A stretch of 64,000 bases of DNA from the NCBI RefSeq assembly GCF_022429645.1, contig NZ_CP092480.1:124001-188000 (forward strand), read 5' to 3'. The position numbers and the translations under genes are program-made. The notes below the pieces were generated by a model. It saw nothing but the letters and a program-made list of their open reading frames with translations. It was not told where the DNA came from and did not search any database. Source of the stretch: Lutibacter sp. A80. Its GTDB lineage: Bacteria; Bacteroidota; Bacteroidia; Flavobacteriales; Flavobacteriaceae. The stretch's first letter is position 1, and every line of letters begins with the position of its first letter. Below are positions 51,524 through 59,429 of the stretch, in pieces.

Positions 51524-51832
51524 ATGAAACCAAGTTGTATAAGAAATAGTATTGCATACCTTTTTCTTGCCCTTTTTCTTTCAATGAAATTATTAGGACT
51601 GCATAGCTTAACTCATGATAATGATAAAGAACATGCAGCGCATTGTGATATTTGTGAGCAAGCTATTATACACAATTCAATACCTGTACTAAGCACTGTT
51701 TTACAAAGTTTTGAAATTCAAAATATTGAACTTATTACTAAGTCAGAACTAATAAATAATTATAAATTTATTAGTTCTAGCGGTATTTATCTAGATAAAC
51801 TCTTATCCAGACCTCCTCCTTTTTTTACTTAA
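51524..51832 (+). CDS. Small His/Cys-containing membrane-anchored protein
   Basis: 102 residues. One N-terminal hydrophobic helix (about 8-26) is followed by a His/Cys-rich stretch (H27, H31, H37, H40, C41, C44 and H50 in LHSLTHDNDKEHAAHCDIC), fitting metal binding just outside the membrane. It ends SRPPPFFT. It is 23 bp after the MerC-like gene. No family name is certain. Confidence 0.7.
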   Translation: MKPSCIRNSIAYLFLALFLSMKLLGLHSLTHDNDKEHAAHCDICEQAIIHNSIPVLSTVLQSFEIQNIELITKSELINNYKFISSSGIYLDKLLSRPPPFFT

Positions 51833-51892
51833 ATCTTTAGCATTCTTATATAGATTTATAAGTTTTATAAATTTAAAAATTAGAAATAATGG

Positions 51893-51907
51893 GTGATTTT
51901 AAATCAC
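51893..51907. promoter_or_regulatory. 7-1-7 palindrome between the small protein and the GTPase gene
   Basis: GTGATTT-T-AAATCAC, a perfect inverted repeat with a single central base, like a Fur-family box in shape but different in sequence. It lies in the 222-bp gap before the GTPase gene. It could be an operator or a chance hairpin. Confidence 0.35.
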
Positions 51908-52054
51908 TGACTATGTACTAATTCGTTATTAAATTTAGAGATTTTAATCTATAGTAAAAGATTAAAAACAAATAACAGCCATTTCTTTACTAAAAAAAGA
52001 GTTGGTTGATTTTTAACATTAAAAAAATACCAAAAGAATTTTTAATATCAATAT

Positions 52055-53254
52055 ATGAAGAAATTACCTGTAACTGTTTTAAGTGGGTTTTTAGGAGCTG
52101 GAAAAACCACATTATTAAATCATATACTACATAATAAAGAAGGCTTGAAAGTAGCTGTGATAGTAAATGATATGAGTGAAGTTAATATTGACGCTCAATT
52201 TATTGAGAATGAAAATACACTCTCAAGAACCGAAGAATCACTTGTTGAAATGTCTAACGGATGTATTTGTTGTACGCTAAGAGAAGACTTAATGATAGAA
52301 GTTGAAAAACTGGCAGCACAAAATAAATTCGATTATTTACTTATAGAAAGTACTGGTATAAGTGAACCTATTCCAGTAGCACAAACTTTTTCTTTTGAAA
52401 GTGAAGATGGTACTATAGATTTAAGTCGTTTTAGTTATATAGACACTATGGTAACTGTTGTTGATGCTTTTAATTTTTTAAAAGATTTTTCCAGTGCCGA
52501 TTACCTAGCAACCAGAGCTCTTACAGATATTGAAGGTGATGATAGAACCATAGTTAACTTATTAACAGATCAAATTGAATTTGCAAATGTTATTATTATC
52601 AATAAAATAGATTTGGTTGAGGAAGAACAATTGAATGCACTTAAAAGTATTATTCATAAATTAAATCCAGAAGCACAAATCTACCTCACTAATAAATCAA
52701 ATATTAAATTAGATACAGTAATTAATACCGGTTTATTTAATTATGAAAAAGCAGAAGCTTCAGCTGGTTGGATAAAAGAATTGGAAAACGAGCACACGCC
52801 AGAAACTGAAGAATACGGTATTGGCTCTCTTGTTTTTAAGAGTCGTATACCATTTCATCCAGGCCGTTTTTTAAATTATTTAAACACCGATTTTCCTCAA
52901 AATATTATAAGAAGTAAAGGCTTATTTTGGTTAGCCTCAAGATCTAAACAGGCTTTAATTTGGAGTTCTGCAGGAGGTTCTTGCAAAGCTGATTCAGCAG
53001 GAGTTTGGTGGGCATCTATGCCTTTTTCAGACCGTATAGATTATGCAGCGTTTAATGAAAATAAAGTTGAAATTGAAAGTAATTGGGATGCTTTGTATGG
53101 AGATAGAAAAATTGAACTGGTTTTTATTGGTCAATATTTAGACAAAGAAGAGCTAATAGCTCAACTCGAATCTTGCTTACTTACAGAAGAAGAAATTACA
53201 TTATGGAAAAACAACTTGTTTCCTCAACAAGATGAATGGCCAATAATAAAATAA
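52055..53254 (+). CDS. COG0523/CobW-type GTPase, ZigA-like
   Basis: 399 residues. P-loop GFLGAGKTT (11-19), metal motif CICC (C70, C72, C73) in [15 protein letters not shown] for guanine, and a CobW_C domain ([17 protein letters not shown]). The wording [13 protein letters not shown] is that of ZigA-type COG0523 proteins, metallochaperones made under zinc shortage to deliver metal to proteins. It follows the MerC-like and small His/Cys genes. Confidence 0.9.
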   Translation: MKKLPVTVLSGFLGAGKTTLLNHILHNKEGLKVAVIVNDMSEVNIDAQFIENENTLSRTEESLVEMSNGCICCTLREDLMIEVEKLAAQNKFDYLLIESTGISEPIPVAQTFSFESEDGTIDLSRFSYIDTMVTVVDAFNFLKDFSSADYLATRALTDIEGDDRTIVNLLTDQIEFANVIIINKIDLVEEEQLNALKSIIHKLNPEAQIYLTNKSNIKLDTVINTGLFNYEKAEASAGWIKELENEHTPETEEYGIGSLVFKSRIPFHPGRFLNYLNTDFPQNIIRSKGLFWLASRSKQALIWSSAGGSCKADSAGVWWASMPFSDRIDYAAFNENKVEIESNWDALYGDRKIELVFIGQYLDKEELIAQLESCLLTEEEITLWKNNLFPQQDEWPIIK

Positions 53255-53276
53255 AATATAACTAAAAAAATATCAA

Positions 53277-53987
53277 ATGATTAAAACAGAAAAATTAACC
53301 AAGAAATACGGGAATTTTACAGCCTTAAATGAACTCACTTTACATGTGAATCCTGGAGAAATATATTGCCTTTTAGGTGCTAATGGTGCAGGTAAGTCTA
53401 CAACTATAAACTTGTTGCTAGGTTTTATTAAACCAACTTCAGGAGCAGCTTTTATAAATGGAAAAAGTGTAGATAATAAAGCTATAGAAACCAAAAAAGA
53501 CATTGCATATATTCCAGAAAATTTAATGTTATATCCAACCTTAAGTGCAATGGAAAACTTGGATTATTTTTCTGGAATTGGTGGGCAAAAATTAAAAAAA
53601 CAAGAATTAGAATCTCTGTTAATTAAATCTGGATTGCAAAAAGAAGCTTTTTATAAGCGTACTCAAACATTTTCTAAAGGTATGCGACAAAAAGTAGGTA
53701 TTGCAATAGCGCTTGCAAAAGGAGCGAAAGCACTTCTTTTAGATGAACCTACATCTGGTCTAGATCCAAAAGCTAGTAATGAGTTTGGACTATTATTAGA
53801 GACATTAAAAGAAAACAATGTTGCTATTTTAATGGCTACACACGACCTTTTTAGAGCTAAAGAAATAGCGACAAACATAGGAATTATGAAAAATGGAAAA
53901 TTATTGCAGCAATTTATTTCGCAAGACATTTCCTTATCTGAATTAGAGCAAGCTTATCTTAAAACTATGGACTATAAAGAACTGTAA
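53277..53987 (+). CDS. ABC transporter ATP-binding protein (ABC-2 exporter)
   Basis: 236 residues. Walker A GANGAGKST, signature FSKGMRQKVGIA, Walker B LLLDEPTSGLDP and switch His in ATHD. It is the ATPase for the two DUF3526 permeases; the next gene starts 2 bp after its stop. It lies 22 bp after the GTPase gene. Confidence 0.95.
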   Translation: MIKTEKLTKKYGNFTALNELTLHVNPGEIYCLLGANGAGKSTTINLLLGFIKPTSGAAFINGKSVDNKAIETKKDIAYIPENLMLYPTLSAMENLDYFSGIGGQKLKKQELESLLIKSGLQKEAFYKRTQTFSKGMRQKVGIAIALAKGAKALLLDEPTSGLDPKASNEFGLLLETLKENNVAILMATHDLFRAKEIATNIGIMKNGKLLQQFISQDISLSELEQAYLKTMDYKEL

Positions 53988-53989
53988 GC

Positions 53990-55396
53990 ATGATAAAAAA
54001 AACGATAATAAAAGAATTGAAAGAATTCTTTAGAGATGGGCGTATTAAAATTTCAGCACTAATTGTATTGTTGTTATTAAGTACTTCTGTTTGGATAAGT
54101 TATAACCAATATAAAAATTCTTCAGAAGAAGTAGCAACTGCAAAATTAGAAGAACGTGCTATTTGGGAAAATCAAGGAGATAAAAATCCGCACTCAGCGG
54201 CACATTATGGAACTTATGTATTTAAACCTAAACATCCGCTTTCTCTTTTAGATCAAGGGGTTGATAAATATGTTGGTACCTCAATATTTTTAACAGCACA
54301 TAACCGTAATGAAGCAGCCTATAGTAAGGTTGCAGATCAAACAGGTTTAGCTCGTTTTGGTGTGCTTTCACCAGATTTTGTTCTACTTTTTATTATTCCT
54401 CTACTTATAATTCTTATAGGGTATAATAGTATTACTAAAGAAAGAGACATGGGAACTATGTCCTTGTTAAAGAGTCAAGGTATTTCATTTTGGAAGATAA
54501 TTTTAGGAAAATGGCTAGCAATTTTTATTCCCATATTAGGAATTACAACATTATTATTTGCTATTGCAGGGGTGTTGCTTTCATCTATAAAAGGGTATAC
54601 TACATTTAGTTGGGCATCTTTAGCTACATTATACATTGTGTATTTAAGTTATTATGCCATTTTTATTAATATTGTACTTTTTGTTTCTCAACTGGTTAAA
54701 AAATCGGGTGTTTCTCTTGTAGTATTATTAGGAATATGGATTGTTTCTTGTTTAGCAGCTCCTAAAGCTGCAAGTAATTTTGCAGGGTCTAAATACCCAT
54801 ACCCAACACGTCAAGAGTTTGCTTCAACTATTTCAAAAGCTAAAAAAGAAGGTTTAGATGGACATAATCCTTGGAATGAAGAAGCTAAACAATTAGAAAA
54901 AGATGTTTTAGCTGAATATGGTGTGGATAGTTTGCATCAACTTCCATTTAATTTTTCTGCTTACCGTATGCAAAAAGGAGAAGAATATCAAGCTTCTATT
55001 TATAAAAGTAATTATGCGGAGTTAAAAAAACTTTTCGAAAAACAGACAGCAACGTATAATACGTTGTCTATAATTTCTCCATTTCTTCCTGCCCGTTTTT
55101 TATCAATGGGAATTGCAAGAACGGATTATCATTCGCATTGGAGTTTTACGGATGCTTCTGAAGCATACCGAATTGCAACTCAAAAATTTTTGAATGACAA
55201 TTTAGCAACCAATACTAAATATGGAGAGCGAGGTTATTTGGCCAATGAAGAAACATGGAAAAAGTTGCCAAAATTTAGCTATGCACCTCAAGAGTTATCA
55301 GCTGTTTTAAAACAACAAAAATTAAGTGTTATAGCATTATTGGTTTGGTTCTTTTTTACCGCAGTTCTACTATTCATCTTTAAACCTAAAAACTAA
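53990..55396 (+). CDS. ABC-2-type permease, DUF3526 (first)
   Basis: 468 residues with an N-terminal membrane helix, a large extracytoplasmic segment, four or more helices in the centre, another soluble segment and a last helix. RDMGTMSLLKSQGISFWKIILGKW is the DUF3526-type motif. It pairs with the next gene's protein and the ATPase upstream. Direction of transport and substrate unknown. Confidence 0.87.
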   Translation: MIKKTIIKELKEFFRDGRIKISALIVLLLLSTSVWISYNQYKNSSEEVATAKLEERAIWENQGDKNPHSAAHYGTYVFKPKHPLSLLDQGVDKYVGTSIFLTAHNRNEAAYSKVADQTGLARFGVLSPDFVLLFIIPLLIILIGYNSITKERDMGTMSLLKSQGISFWKIILGKWLAIFIPILGITTLLFAIAGVLLSSIKGYTTFSWASLATLYIVYLSYYAIFINIVLFVSQLVKKSGVSLVVLLGIWIVSCLAAPKAASNFAGSKYPYPTRQEFASTISKAKKEGLDGHNPWNEEAKQLEKDVLAEYGVDSLHQLPFNFSAYRMQKGEEYQASIYKSNYAELKKLFEKQTATYNTLSIISPFLPARFLSMGIARTDYHSHWSFTDASEAYRIATQKFLNDNLATNTKYGERGYLANEETWKKLPKFSYAPQELSAVLKQQKLSVIALLVWFFFTAVLLFIFKPKN

Positions 55397-55405
55397 AAAA
55401 ATCAT

Positions 55406-56827
55406 ATGTTATACTATAATTTTAAATACGAGTTAAAAATACTCTTACGCAGTTGGTGGATACAATTAATAAGTATTCTTTTATTGGTGTTGTTTGTATT
55501 TGCTGCTTTTAACGGTCAAAGTAAAATTGATAAAAGAATAGAAAACATTTCTGAAGCAAGAGCATCTGTAAAAATTTCTGATACAAAAATGCTATCTCTG
55601 TTAGATTCTATTGAAAATGGCATGTCTGTTAATGTTTCGCGTTGGCAAAATCCAACCAGTCCAATTGCAATTGGAAATTATTACCCAAGAGTTGCAGCTA
55701 TGGATCCTATTGATATGGGTTTTTTAGCAGTAGGTCAAAGTGATATTTTTACACATTATGTAATGCCAACAGTATCTGGAGATGATTTTGCACTTAATTT
55801 TACTGAAATGACAAGCCCAATACAATTACTTTTTGGGAGTTTTGATTTAATGTTTGTGGTACTTTATTTACTTCCTCTTATTATAATAGCATTTTCGTAT
55901 AATGTTTTATCCGAGGAAAAAGAACGCGGAACTTTACGATTATTAGCATCGCAACCTATCTCTATTAGAAAGTGGGTATTGCAAAAGTTAGCACTTAGAT
56001 TATTTTGGATGACCTTAATAATTATAGTTGTTTCTGCAATTGTATTTAGTCTATTTGCAACCGTATCTATAGCTAATTTTTTATCCTTTTTAGTATTGGT
56101 TTTTTGTTATATGTTATTTTGGTTTAGTTTGGCTTTTGCTATTAATGTAAGTATTGCTAATTCAGCAAAAAATGCCTTATCATTATTGGGATTATGGATA
56201 GTTTTTGTATTGCTTATTCCTTCTGTTATCAGTCAATCTGGAGATGTGTTTTACCCAATTCCATCAAGAACAAAGTTGATTAGTGAAATGCGAGAACATA
56301 AAGCAGAAGCAACCAAAAAACAAGATCAGATACTTGATAATTTTTTAAGAGATCATCCTGAATATGCAATTAATGATAGTACCCAGTCAAGATCGTTTTG
56401 GCATGGTTATATTGCTTCTCAAAAAATAATTAAAGAAGAATTACAACCATTATTATCTAGTTATGAGGATAAATTAGAAAAGCAACAAGCTTGGGTGGCA
56501 AAATTTCAATGGATTTCTCCAATAATTGTAACACAACGTGCTTTAGGAAGTATGGCAGGAACTACAAAACAAGATTATGTAGATTTTCAAAGTCAAGTAT
56601 ATCAATTTGCAGAAGAGTGGAGGAATTATTTTATTCCTTTATTGTATAATAATCAAACGTTTAAAAAACGTATGTATAACGAGTTGCCAACATTTAATTA
56701 TAAACCAAATACAAATAATTATTTGTTTTCTGCGATTATAAGTTTATTATTAATTTCCTTTGCAATTACATTCCTTAGTTTATTGAATTATAATAGTAGA
56801 TCTGAACAAAAAGGTGTTGGATATTAA
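55406..56827 (+). CDS. ABC-2-type permease, DUF3526 (second)
   Basis: 473 residues with the same layout as the preceding permease and the DUF3526 motif KERGTLRLLASQPISIRKWVLQK. The two permeases are clearly related and likely form the heterodimeric channel. 9 bp after the first permease. Confidence 0.88.
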   Translation: MLYYNFKYELKILLRSWWIQLISILLLVLFVFAAFNGQSKIDKRIENISEARASVKISDTKMLSLLDSIENGMSVNVSRWQNPTSPIAIGNYYPRVAAMDPIDMGFLAVGQSDIFTHYVMPTVSGDDFALNFTEMTSPIQLLFGSFDLMFVVLYLLPLIIIAFSYNVLSEEKERGTLRLLASQPISIRKWVLQKLALRLFWMTLIIIVVSAIVFSLFATVSIANFLSFLVLVFCYMLFWFSLAFAINVSIANSAKNALSLLGLWIVFVLLIPSVISQSGDVFYPIPSRTKLISEMREHKAEATKKQDQILDNFLRDHPEYAINDSTQSRSFWHGYIASQKIIKEELQPLLSSYEDKLEKQQAWVAKFQWISPIIVTQRALGSMAGTTKQDYVDFQSQVYQFAEEWRNYFIPLLYNNQTFKKRMYNELPTFNYKPNTNNYLFSAIISLLLISFAITFLSLLNYNSRSEQKGVGY

Positions 56828-56878
56828 CTCAGTATTATAAGGTGCGCAGCAATAAAAATAATATAATTATCACTTAAT

Positions 56879-57508
56879 ATGGTACAGACAGACAATCTCA
56901 TATTTCAATATAAAAAAAAGGAACAGTCCTTTAAATTCCCTGAAATTAACTTAAATACAGAGGAGAATTTACTTATTTTAGGTAAGTCTGGAATAGGTAA
57001 AACTACTTTGTTACACCTTTTGGCTGGTCTTTTAAAACCTGTAAGTGGAAAAGTAGTAATTGGGGATGTGGATTTGAATACATTATCACATTCTAAATTA
57101 GATAAATTTAGAGGTCAAAATATAGGGCTTGTTTTTCAAAAAAGTCATGCCGTTCAATCACTAAACGTTATAGAGAACTTAAAAGCACGGCTGTTTTTTA
57201 GTGGAAAGTTAATTGATAACACAGCAATAACTAATCTATTGGAAGAGTTAAATTTAGGTGAGGTTAAAAATAGTAAGGTAAATACATTAAGTGAAGGACA
57301 ACTACAGCGTTTGGGAATTGCTTTGGCAGTAATACATAACCCTCAAGTTATTTTAGCTGATGAACCAACCTCTAGTTTAGATGATGAGCATTGTAATATT
57401 GTAATGAAATTACTTATCAATCAAGCGAAGCGAACAAAAGCCAATTTAATTGTTATAACCCACGATAATAGGATTAAACCACTATTTTTAAATTCAATTA
57501 CATTATGA
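56879..57508 (+). CDS. LolD-type ABC transporter ATP-binding protein
   Basis: 209 residues. Walker A GKSGIGKTT, signature LSEGQLQRLGIA, Walker B VILADEPTSSLD, and ITHD. It is short, as LolD/MacB-type ATPases are, and its stop overlaps the permease start by 4 bp (ATGA), so the two are made together. The pair corresponds to the ATPase and permease of PA4064-PA4065-like systems. Confidence 0.92.
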   Translation: MVQTDNLIFQYKKKEQSFKFPEINLNTEENLLILGKSGIGKTTLLHLLAGLLKPVSGKVVIGDVDLNTLSHSKLDKFRGQNIGLVFQKSHAVQSLNVIENLKARLFFSGKLIDNTAITNLLEELNLGEVKNSKVNTLSEGQLQRLGIALAVIHNPQVILADEPTSSLDDEHCNIVMKLLINQAKRTKANLIVITHDNRIKPLFLNSITL

Positions 57509-58851
57509 GAGTTTGGAATATAAGCCTTCAAAATATTAAGGCAAAGCCATTGTATACTTTTTTGAGTATTCTAATTTTAACTTTAAGTATAGCGCTTTTG
57601 TTGGGTATTAAACAGTTAGAAACTTCGTTTAAATACCAAATGGAAGCCAATGTGAGAGATATTGATTTAGTTGTTGGAGCTAAAGGAAGTCCATTGCAGT
57701 TAGTTTTAGCTTCTGTACTTCATATAGACAATCCTACTGGAAATATTATATATAATGATGCAAAAAAAATAGCTAAGAGTCCTTTTGTAAAAACTGCCGT
57801 GCCTATTTCATATGGAGATAATTATAAAGGGTATAGAATAGTAGGTACAACCGATGAATTTATGACGCTTTATAATGCCGAATTAGAAGAAGGACGTAAG
57901 GTAAAAAAATCGATGGAAGTAGTGCTCGGTTCTAATGTAGCTAAACAATTAGGATTAAAAGTAGGAAGTGTTTTTCTAAGTTCACACGGGTTGGTTGAAA
58001 ATGAAATACATGTACATACTGATGAGTTAACAGTGGTGGGTATACTAAAACCAACACAAAAAGTAATCGACCGTTTAATTGTTACTAATTTAAAAAGTGT
58101 TTGGGATGTTCATCATCACGAAGATGGACACGAACACGAAGAAAACCATGTAGAACATCACGAAGATGAACATGAGCATAATGAAAACCTCGAAGGACAT
58201 CAGAACGATAGTCATGAACACGAAGAAAATCATGTAGAACATCACGAGGATAGTCATGAACATGGTGAAAGCCATATTGAGCATCAAGAAAATTATGAAG
58301 AAGGAAAAGAAATAACGTCACTTTTAATTACTTTTAGAAGTCCAACAGCTTTTTTAACTTTTCCAAGAAGTATTAATGAAAACACAAATATGCAGGCTGC
58401 ATTACCTAAAGTTGAATTAGATAAATTGTATGCGTATACGGGTGTAGGCTTTAAAACAATTTCAGGGATTGCTTATATAATTCTGGTTATTTCGTGTATT
58501 ATTATATTTATAAGTCTTTATAAAATGGTAAAAGAACGCGCTTTTGACTTGGCACTTTTAAGAACTTACGGAGCTAGTAATGTTCAACTAATTAAAATGG
58601 TTACTTATGAAGGAGTTTTAATCGGATTATTTGCTTTATTTTTGGGGTTTTTAATGTCGAAAGTGGCTGTCTATTTTATGTTTAGAATTTTAGAAGACGA
58701 CATAAAATACAATTTACTTCAAGTACTGTCGTTTCATGATTTTTTACAAATAGTAATGCTTGTATTAATAATGATTTTAGTATCTGTAATGCTAGCAATA
58801 TACCCAATTATAAAAATGAACATTTCAACTATTTTAAGCAATGAAAAATAA
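57505..58851 (+). CDS. FtsX-type ABC permease with a His-rich segment in its external domain
   Basis: 448 residues: helix 1 (about 15-37), a large MacB-like external domain (40-315), and three C-terminal helices (about 320-440). VVGAKGSPLQLVLASVLHIDNPTGNI resembles the PA4065 permease subgroup as I recall it. Residues 203-260 hold 20 His with Glu/Asp spacers, and a 13-residue unit (HEHEENHVEHHED) recurs at 209-221 and 237-249. In the Gram-negative relatives the His-rich part is a separate periplasmic protein. Overlaps the ATPase gene by 4 bp and the next gene by 11 bp. Confidence 0.9.
   Translation: MRVWNISLQNIKAKPLYTFLSILILTLSIALLLGIKQLETSFKYQMEANVRDIDLVVGAKGSPLQLVLASVLHIDNPTGNIIYNDAKKIAKSPFVKTAVPISYGDNYKGYRIVGTTDEFMTLYNAELEEGRKVKKSMEVVLGSNVAKQLGLKVGSVFLSSHGLVENEIHVHTDELTVVGILKPTQKVIDRLIVTNLKSVWDVHHHEDGHEHEENHVEHHEDEHEHNENLEGHQNDSHEHEENHVEHHEDSHEHGESHIEHQENYEEGKEITSLLITFRSPTAFLTFPRSINENTNMQAALPKVELDKLYAYTGVGFKTISGIAYIILVISCIIIFISLYKMVKERAFDLALLRTYGASNVQLIKMVTYEGVLIGLFALFLGFLMSKVAVYFMFRILEDDIKYNLLQVLSFHDFLQIVMLVLIMILVSVMLAIYPIIKMNISTILSNEK
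58111..58284 (+). repeat. His-codon-rich segment with an 84-bp internal repeat
   Basis: Codes for residues 203-260 of the FtsX-type permease. The unit HEHEENHVEHHED repeats after 28 residues. The segment is the likely metal-binding insert. Confidence 0.85.
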
Positions 58852-59278
58852 AATTTTAATTATTCTGCTGTTTCAATTTTCAAGTTTATGTTTTTCTCAG
58901 ATAAACATTACTTGGGATGATTTGGCAAAAGTTGAGTATACTGAAAAATATTTTCCTGATTATGGAGAGTATTTTTTATATCCTAGCTTTTCTTCTTCTG
59001 TAAAATCTTTAGAAGGCAAAGAAGTAGCAATTACAGGTTACTTTTTAGATGTAGATCCAATGGGAAAAATATTTATTTTATCTAAAGGACCTATGTCCTC
59101 ATGTTTTTTCTGCGGTGTTGGAGGTCCTGAAACTGCTATTGAACTTCAGTTTGCATCTAAACCAGATTTTAAAACGGATGATATAGTAACTATAAAAGGT
59201 GTTTTAAAGCTAAATTCCGATGATGTGGAACATTTTAATTATATTTTAACAACTTGTAAAGGAGAAAAAGCTGATTAG
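58841..59278 (+). CDS. Secreted DUF3299-like protein with CFFCG motif
   Basis: 145 residues with a signal peptide (residues 1-19) and a beta-rich domain: KEVAITGYFLDVDPMG, SSCFFCGVGGPETAIELQF, and VTIKGVLKLNSDDVEHFNYIL. The order (GY, then Cys/Pro loop, then GxLKL) resembles DUF3299, the fourth member of the PA4063-PA4066 operon, with a Cys-x-x-Cys-type loop in place of the Pro-rich one. It may bind metal in the periplasm. It overlaps the permease gene by 11 bp and ends the operon. Confidence 0.75.
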   Translation: MKNKILIILLFQFSSLCFSQINITWDDLAKVEYTEKYFPDYGEYFLYPSFSSSVKSLEGKEVAITGYFLDVDPMGKIFILSKGPMSSCFFCGVGGPETAIELQFASKPDFKTDDIVTIKGVLKLNSDDVEHFNYILTTCKGEKAD

Positions 59279-59317
59279 AGCTTTTTAAGAGAGGAATATA
59301 ATAGTTGATATTATAGT

Positions 59318-59388
59318 AAAAAGGCTGTATAAAAGTAATTAATTAGCAGTTAAGTTAATTAAAATTTTACTTTTTATACAGCCTTTTT
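59318..59388. terminator. Long bidirectional terminator
   Basis: AAAAAGGCTGTATAAAAGTAA (59318-59338) pairs with TTACTTTTTATACAGCCTTTTT (59367-59388), with a 28-bp loop region. It separates the operon from the convergent peptidase gene. Confidence 0.82.
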
Positions 59389-59429
59389 ATTTTGTGTTAT
59401 ACTTATAAAAAAGAGAACTTATTAAAGTT

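Noticed and set aside
51853..51871. ATTTATAA/TTATAAAT inverted repeat in the gap before the GTPase gene
   Set aside because: Made only of A and T in an AT-rich stretch, so it is expected by chance.
58085..58321. Long open frames on the minus strand opposite the His-rich segment
   Set aside because: They mirror the repetitive His/Glu codons of the permease on the other strand. They have no leader, promoter or recognisable protein pattern.
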